This document shows positions 53,257-57,296 of a stretch of DNA of 57,296 nucleotides, piece by piece (within the stretch, counting starts at the first letter, position 1; every line of letters begins with the position of its first letter). Source of the stretch: an uncultured Clostridia bacterium (GTDB lineage Bacteria > Bacillota > Clostridia > Christensenellales > CAG-917); the NCBI GenBank assembly GCA_944332815.1, contig CALVKQ010000009.1, positions 1 to 57,296 of the forward strand, written 5' to 3'. The notes beneath the pieces were generated by a model. That model had not been told where the DNA came from. It was given only the letters and a program-made list of their open reading frames with translations, and did no database searches. Both the position numbers and the translations under genes were made by a program.

Positions 53257-54192
53257 TTAATTGCACTTCGGCATTTCTCGTATTACTTTCGGACTGACTT
53301 TTCCGATCAGACACCCTTCGTCCCAACAGTTGAAGTCGTCCGAAAGCAACAGCTTTTTATCTTCCTGTCCTATAGTGCAGAGGACGTCTTCGTCCATGAT
53401 GTCCGACCTGAAATACGTTGGTATGTTCCGCGAATAGACAAGCTTTTCGCCGCTCTTTTCTATGTACTTCATCAGGTATCTTGCCGAGTCCATTATCTCT
53501 CGTCTGACATTCAATTCGTTAAAGTCGTTCCGTCCGAATTTGTCGTTAAAGTATGTGTTTTGCATAATCATATGCCGTTTTCGGGAACCGAAACGGTAAT
53601 CTTTCTTTTCTTCAAGCTTTCCCGACATACCGTTTTCGGGGATATAGAATATACCGTGAAAGTGAAGTCTGTTCCTTTCTCCGCCACGTTCCCATACGCC
53701 GATGTATTTCCAGCCTTTTCTGTGTACCATTCGTTTCAATACATCAGACAGTCCTTTTCTGAAACTTTGTTCCGTATGCTTTTCGTTAGAATACGTAAAA
53801 GTGCAAAACCAGTTCCATTCGTTAAAGTTTATTTTCCTTGCAAGCCTTGTCTTGCGGACGATCTTATTTCGCTGTAAGCGTGCTATGTTCCTCTCAATAA
53901 ACTCTCTTGTCTGTTCTGCCGTCTTAAAATCCTGTTTCAATTCTTTCGTTAATATCTCTATCTTTTCGGCTTTTCTTTTGCCGTTGTTTTCTCTGTAAAT
54001 CTTCTCAAATCTTTCCTTGGGAGTGAGAATCTCCGTAGCCGTTTTTTCGGTCTTATTCTTTGTCATCTGCAATTCCGTATCCGTGCAGACCGTCATTATC
54101 GGGCTTTTCTTTCGTCTTGTCGGATTGTTGGTTTGAGGGATTGCTATGTAGTGGCTTCCGTCGTTGTAAATCTTTGCGCTTCTGTACGGCAT
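53257..54192 (-). CDS. HUH-type Rep/relaxase-like protein
   Basis: A 311-residue replication-protein-like gene product. A basic, charged N-terminal helical region of about 110 residues leads into FNEWNWFCTFTYSNEKHTEQ, typical of the first strand of rolling-circle Rep domains. HFHG in NRLHFHGIFYIP is the HUH metal motif. The likely catalytic Tyr is in SARYLMKYIEKSGEK. It probably nicks single-stranded DNA to start rolling-circle replication or mobilisation of the excised element. GGAGG lies five bases before the ATG. Confidence 0.82.
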   Translation of the reverse strand: MPYRSAKIYNDGSHYIAIPQTNNPTRRKKSPIMTVCTDTELQMTKNKTEKTATEILTPKERFEKIYRENNGKRKAEKIEILTKELKQDFKTAEQTREFIERNIARLQRNKIVRKTRLARKINFNEWNWFCTFTYSNEKHTEQSFRKGLSDVLKRMVHRKGWKYIGVWERGGERNRLHFHGIFYIPENGMSGKLEEKKDYRFGSRKRHMIMQNTYFNDKFGRNDFNELNVRREIMDSARYLMKYIEKSGEKLVYSRNIPTYFRSDIMDEDVLCTIGQEDKKLLLSDDFNCWDEGCLIGKVSPKVIREMPKCN

Positions 54193-54194
54193 AG

Positions 54195-54350
54195 CTACCT
54201 CCTTTGAACGGATACTTCCGCTCGATGCTGTTTGGAAAGTAAAGATATCTTTGAAAGCAATTCAGAAAAGAACGTATTCTGTTCGCTTCCGCTCATCGCC
54301 TCGATATCCGGCTTTCCGACGTTTACTACCTTGATCGTTTCTTTGTTCAA
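54195..54350 (-). CDS. 51-codon small ORF upstream of rep (TTG start)
   Basis: An open frame begins TTG at 54350, nine bases after AAGGAGG, and ends TAG at 54195, two bases before the rep ATG. It encodes a small protein starting NKETIKVVNVGKPDIEAMSG and ending AEVSVQRR, with FFSELLSKISLLSK as a likely amphipathic helix. The good ribosome site and tight spacing to rep support coding, and the last codons double as the rep ribosome site. Function unknown. A regulator of rep copy number is a guess. Confidence 0.6.
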   Translation of the reverse strand: MNKETIKVVNVGKPDIEAMSGSEQNTFFSELLSKISLLSKQHRAEVSVQRR

Positions 54351-54445
54351 TAGGCGTTACCTCCTTGTTTTGTTCTTTCTTTTATATCCCGTAAACTCGC
54401 AAGAACTTTGCGACTTCACGAAATTTTCTTTGGAAAGTTATCCCC

Positions 54446-54722
54446 ACTTATAAGGGAATTTGAAAGGCAAAAATAGGGTTAAGACAACTCAAATTTTTTA
54501 CCCTTCACTTATAAGGGAATTGTAATAACGAAAATGGACCCCCTTGAAGGAATGTTCTCTACTTAGTAGCCGCGAAAACAGCCGTTATGGGGTCGTTTTC
54601 GCGAAATAATTTTTCTCCTACACTTAATAGCCACGCAAACTACTGAAATGGACCCCCTCAATTAGAAGCCATGAAAATGGCAAAAATTAATCCCCTAACT
54701 AAAAATCTCTCTACTTAAAAGC
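54446..54722. repeat. Iteron-like array of six degenerate direct repeats
   Basis: ACTTATAAGG (54446), ACTTATAAGG (54507), ACTTAGTAGC (54561), ACTTAATAGC (54622), AATTAGAAGC (54660) and ACTTAAAAGC (54713) recur at spacings of 61, 54, 61, 38 and 53. Several are accompanied by AAATGGACCCCCT. Placed between rep and the sigma-like gene, they are a candidate replication-control or origin array. Confidence 0.65.
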
Positions 54723-54753
54723 CACAAAATCGGTAAAAGTCCACGGTCCGGGC

Positions 54754-54787
54754 AAAAAAATAAGGCAACCTTTTTTTGGATTGCCTT
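54754..54787 (-). terminator. Terminator of the sigma-like gene
   Basis: On the minus strand AAGGCAATCC pairs with GGTTGCCTT around an A7 loop, followed by ATTTTTTT. Confidence 0.85.
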
Positions 54788-54811
54788 GGAAATTTATTAT
54801 TTTGTTATACT

Positions 54812-55432
54812 TTACAGCGTTTTCGCTATTGTCAAATATTTTATCTGAGCGCTTTTTCTTCTGCGCCATATAGTGGAAAGGTTTAATGTAAACATTCTTG
54901 CCTGTTCGGTAAAGCCTATTCCTGCCATATAGCATTCGATCGTTTCTTTTTCGCCTTTGTTCAGGTTGAGTTTTTCCATTATCTCATCGTACTTTGTATA
55001 GTCCGTTTCTTTTTCCTGTTCGAAGTCTGCAAAAGGCTCTTTGCTTCTGTATAAATCTTCTGCACTTTCGGTATACCGTTTGATTTTCCATTCCTCGTAC
55101 AGTTTATGACAGAGTATCTTACTGCACATTCGTCTTATTGCATACGTCTTTCCGCTTTTCGGGTCGATACAGGTGTCGAATACCGATTTTCCCATATATC
55201 CGCATAGGAACAACGCCGCTTCCTGTGCAAGGTCATAACTGTCTGTAAAGGTATATCCCTCTAAATCCTTATAATCGATATCCCTTGCAAGATTGGCATA
55301 CATTCTGTGTAGCATTTTATGTCCGCACATAAACTTCAACGCGCTGAGTGCAAGCAGTTCTCCAATGCGCATCACATTGTCCGGCGAAATTTTCTCGTCT
55401 AATATTTCGTAACCTTTTCTTACCTTTTCCAT
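54812..55432 (-). CDS. Sigma-70-like protein of the mobile element
   Basis: A 206-residue protein. DSYDLAQEAALFLCGYMGKS resembles sigma region 2, and the C-terminal LNLNKGEKETIECYMAGIGF with TIWRRRKSAQIKYLTI resembles the helix-turn-helix of region 4. Many Firmicutes integrative elements carry such short sigma-like regulators. It could control transfer or excision genes, but promoter specificity cannot be inferred. GGAGG lies eight bases before the ATG, and a terminator follows. Confidence 0.7.
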   Translation of the reverse strand: MEKVRKGYEILDEKISPDNVMRIGELLALSALKFMCGHKMLHRMYANLARDIDYKDLEGYTFTDSYDLAQEAALFLCGYMGKSVFDTCIDPKSGKTYAIRRMCSKILCHKLYEEWKIKRYTESAEDLYRSKEPFADFEQEKETDYTKYDEIMEKLNLNKGEKETIECYMAGIGFTEQARMFTLNLSTIWRRRKSAQIKYLTIAKTL

Positions 55433-55798
55433 TTTCTATACCTCCGAAATTTGATTGCCTTTCGGCAGGCAAAAGGGAGCATATGACGGTAAAAGGAATG
55501 TGTCTTTATCATTTGTATGGGAAAGTCAGCGGGCAAAAGAAAAATCCTTGCATTTCTGTTTTTTAATTCAGACTTTTACGCAAGGATTTTACGACCGTTT
55601 ACTTTCCCGAGGAGTATGCGACAATATGCCCACGAAAGGCAATGTTCGGAGAATAACAAGCACAATACCGTATAACAAAAAAATAAGGCTATATCGAGGA
55701 AAAATACGAGAGAGCGAAAAAGCGGAAGATTTCGCAAGCGGTTCAGCGCGAAACTCCGCTTCGCTCTCGCTTTCCGTCTATCCTTATTATTTTGTAGC

Positions 55799-55856
55799 GG
55801 CGTGTGCTTGTCGGGCGGAGCGAAGCGACGCCACTTGTCATAGACAAGCACACGCC
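55799..55856. repeat. Palindrome with alternative folds (oriT/dso candidate)
   Basis: GGCGTGTGCTTGTC (55799-55812) and GACAAGCACACGCC (55843-55856) are perfect 14-base inverted repeats. The right arm can instead pair locally with CTTGTC at 55834-55839 around an ATA loop. Such competing hairpins are typical of nick sites for HUH proteins, and a rep gene lies on the same element. Confidence 0.6.
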
Positions 55857-55884
55857 ACGGTGACAATTTGGTAAAATATCCATC

Positions 55885-55936
55885 ATAACAAACAAGCAAA
55901 CATATAAGAATTGACTTTTGTAAGAATGTTTGTTAT
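55885..55936. promoter_or_regulatory. Inverted repeats flanking the fic promoter
   Basis: ATAACAAACA (55885-55894) and TGTTTGTTAT (55927-55936) are exact complements that bracket the -35 box and overlap the -10. They are a candidate operator. Confidence 0.45.
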
Positions 55937-55939
55937 AAC
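55911..55939 (+). promoter_or_regulatory. Candidate promoter of fic-hsdM
   Basis: TTGACT at 55911-55916, a 17-base spacer and TATAAC at 55934-55939. Confidence 0.7.
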
Positions 55940-55968
55940 ATAATTGACATTAAATATTCGAGGTGAAT

Positions 55969-56955
55969 ATGGATATATATATTCCGCCTTACGACATCAC
56001 AGAAGAGATGCTGGAACTTGCGTCCGAAATCACGGAAAATTTGGGAAGGTTAAGCAGTATTAGCGACTTGGAAAGATTGCCGCGGTTGCGCAGGGTTAAC
56101 CGTATCAAGTCCATTCAGTCTTCGCTTGCCATTGAAAACAACACCCTTTCTTTGGAACAAGTGACAGATGTTATCGACGGCAAGCGTGTTCTCGGGCCGG
56201 AAGACGATATCATTGCTGTAAAAAATGCGTTTGAAGTCTATAAAAGGTTTTCTGAATTTGATCCGTTTTCTTTAGGCGACATGCAAAAAGCCCACGGTAT
56301 AATGATGAATGGATTGATGAGCGGTGCCGGTGAGTTGCGCACAGGTCCTGTCGGCGTGTTTAACGAAAATGGGAAAGTCATTCATATCGCTCCACCGCAA
56401 GAAATGGTACCCGGGCTTATGACACAGTTGTTCGATTGGCTCAAAAACAGCAAGACAAATATGTTGATTCGCTCAAGTGTTTTTCACTATGAGTTCGAAT
56501 TCATTCATCCTTTCGGCGACGGCAACGGCAGAACGGGAAGACTGTGGCAAACAGCTCTGCTTGCAAGTTGGAAGCCGATATTTGAATGGGTTCCGATTGA
56601 AAGCATAATCAAAGATCATCAAGAAAAATACTATAAGGCAATCGGACTTTCAACGGCGGAAGGCAAATCAAACGCATTTATACTGTTTATGCTCGGCGTA
56701 ATCAAAAAAGCCGTCGAAGAGATTGTAAGAGATACGCACAATCATCAAATCCATATCAGTAATCAAATCAAAGCACTTATGTCGGTTATAGAGGTCTACC
56801 CGATGTCGGCAGTGGAGCTGATGGCAAAGTTGGAGTTGAAATCCAGACTAACTTTCCGCAAAAATTATCTGCAACCAGCACTTGAGGCAGGGCTTATCGC
56901 CATGACCGACCCAGATAACCCGACAAACCGCAATCAGCGGTATTATAAAATATAA
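55969..56955 (+). CDS. Fic-domain protein (putative AMP transferase)
   Basis: A 328-residue Fic protein. The catalytic motif is HPFGDGNGRTGR near residue 187. An N-terminal inhibitory motif of (S/T)xxxE(G/N) type is present in SSLAIENNTLS near residue 52, making it a class II-like autoinhibited Fic. A C-terminal winged-helix-like region (MSAVELMAKLELKSRLTFRK) could bind DNA. Fic enzymes transfer AMP or other groups to Ser/Thr/Tyr of targets. ATG 55969 follows GAGGTG. The next gene, hsdM, starts 21 bases later, suggesting one transcript. Confidence 0.92.
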   Translation: MDIYIPPYDITEEMLELASEITENLGRLSSISDLERLPRLRRVNRIKSIQSSLAIENNTLSLEQVTDVIDGKRVLGPEDDIIAVKNAFEVYKRFSEFDPFSLGDMQKAHGIMMNGLMSGAGELRTGPVGVFNENGKVIHIAPPQEMVPGLMTQLFDWLKNSKTNMLIRSSVFHYEFEFIHPFGDGNGRTGRLWQTALLASWKPIFEWVPIESIIKDHQEKYYKAIGLSTAEGKSNAFILFMLGVIKKAVEEIVRDTHNHQIHISNQIKALMSVIEVYPMSAVELMAKLELKSRLTFRKNYLQPALEAGLIAMTDPDNPTNRNQRYYKI

Positions 56956-56976
56956 GCAACAAGGAACCACTGCAAA

Positions 56977-57296
56977 ATGGCAAAGAAAAAAACGGAAGAA
57001 AAACTTAATTTGGATGCAATTTTGTTTAAGTGTCGTGATATTCTGCGGCAAGCACGCAATTCGGGCTCGTTTTTCGAAAAGCGCGATATGATGCTGACGC
57101 TTGTGTTTTTGCGCTTTATTGGCGAAAAGTACGAGGACGGAGTGGCAAAATTGCGCCAAGACCTTATTCAACAGGGATTAGATCCCGATGACGAAGAAAT
57201 CATAGCGGCATTTTTTGAGGATGCGACTTTTACGGACGGGACATATAATCTTCCCATTGAGGCGAGATGGTCAACTATCATCAATACTCCCGCGCC
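56977..57296 (+). CDS. hsdM: Type I restriction-modification methyltransferase subunit, N-terminus (partial)
   Basis: The first 106 codons of a gene running off the window. NLDAILFKCRDILRQARNSG, FFEKRDMMLTLVFLRFIGEK and the acidic DPDDEEIIAAFFEDAT segment are typical of the helical N-terminal domain of HsdM. The N6-adenine methyltransferase motifs would lie beyond the window. AAGGA precedes the ATG at 56977. Together with fic it suggests a defence cluster attached to or adjacent to the mobile element. Confidence 0.87.
   Translation, partial: MAKKKTEEKLNLDAILFKCRDILRQARNSGSFFEKRDMMLTLVFLRFIGEKYEDGVAKLRQDLIQQGLDPDDEEIIAAFFEDATFTDGTYNLPIEARWSTIINTPA

Larger units (their letters stand above)
54351..54811. 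other. Gene-free stretch with iterons and terminator
   Basis: Between the small ORF and the sigma-like gene. It holds the iteron-like array and the sigma-like terminator (54754-54787). No gene is supported on either strand. Confidence 0.6.
55433..55968. other. Gene-free stretch at the right part of the mobile element
   Basis: Contains an 11-bp inverted repeat (AAAATCCTTGC at 55541-55551 with GCAAGGATTTT at 55580-55590), an imperfect hairpin with AAGCGGAAGATTTCGC near 55720, the 58-bp palindrome at 55799-55856 and the fic promoter. Open frames here are shadows through palindromes and have no ribosome sites. Confidence 0.6.

Noticed and set aside
54446..54722. CRISPR array
   Set aside because: The repeats are short and degenerate, the spacings are uneven and no cas gene is present.
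55576..55899. 107-codon open frame on the minus strand across the palindrome
   Set aside because: It runs through the 58-bp palindrome and the imperfect hairpin, has no ribosome site, and its product is an Arg/Leu/Phe-rich string without a recognisable domain. More likely a structured DNA region.
1..57296. tRNA or rRNA genes
   Set aside because: I looked in the gene-free stretches for tRNA-like cloverleaf sequences with the GGTTCRANNCC-type arm and for rRNA and found none. A covariance scan would be decisive.

Overview
The window comes from a Gram-positive, G+C-rich member of the Bacillota (Firmicutes), most likely an uncultured gut Clostridia. The evidence is consistent Shine-Dalgarno sequences (GGAGG), an SpmA/SpmB spore-maturation pair, a Firmicutes-type S10-spc-alpha ribosomal superoperon with SecY, Adk, Map, a KOW protein and InfA, short-form HisG with HisZ, a zinc-ribbon S14, and carbohydrate genes (GH35, GPH transporter). 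I cannot place it more finely from sequence alone.

Layout. 1-12.7 kb: housekeeping and transport genes. These are an AEC permease, an SPFH/zinc-ribbon pair, a DUF1858 protein with an XRE-cupin regulator, an MFS permease, spmAB on the minus strand, then metG-tatD-radical SAM-rsmA and a minus-strand hypothetical. 12.9-20.5 kb: a TrpR-like regulator (YerC type) followed by hisZ-G-D-C-B-H-A-F-IE, mostly joined by 4-base ATGA overlaps. Every step from PRPP/ATP to histidinol is present except histidinol-phosphate phosphatase. 21.0-36.5 kb: rpsJ to rplQ, a complete ribosomal superoperon of 30 genes including rpmJ (38 codons). 37.0-42.8 kb: a TtcA-like tRNA thiolase, class II aldolase, M29 aminopeptidase, iron-containing alcohol dehydrogenase and GAPDH. 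42.8-44.9 kb: a repeat-rich stretch and a putative lipoprotein whose promoter spacer holds a run of 11 G. 44.9-51.4 kb: a lipid kinase, a D-aminoacylase, a GPH sugar transporter and a GH35 beta-galactosidase. 51.5 kb to the end: a region that is visibly more A+T-rich. It has a large serine recombinase, an HUH-type Rep, a 51-codon ORF, an iteron-like array, a sigma-like protein and a large palindrome (an integrated mobilizable element), followed by fic and the start of a type I restriction-modification hsdM.

Most interesting signal. A family of about 120-bp nested hairpins starts at or next to the stop codon of the last gene of three operons (hisIE, rplQ, gap). Copies share conserved single-stranded motifs (AACWTTGTCA on the 5' side, CATCCRAATAT on the 3' side, an apical CGTACG-n-GTACG) while the outer and inner stems differ and compensate between copies. 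The inner stem is followed by a T-rich run. This looks like a dispersed structured RNA or terminator element that I do not recognise. Other leads are the G11 promoter tract (possible phase variation), a 124-bp nested palindrome at 43.2 kb, two further interspersed repeat families, and the iteron array plus alternative-fold palindrome of the mobile element.
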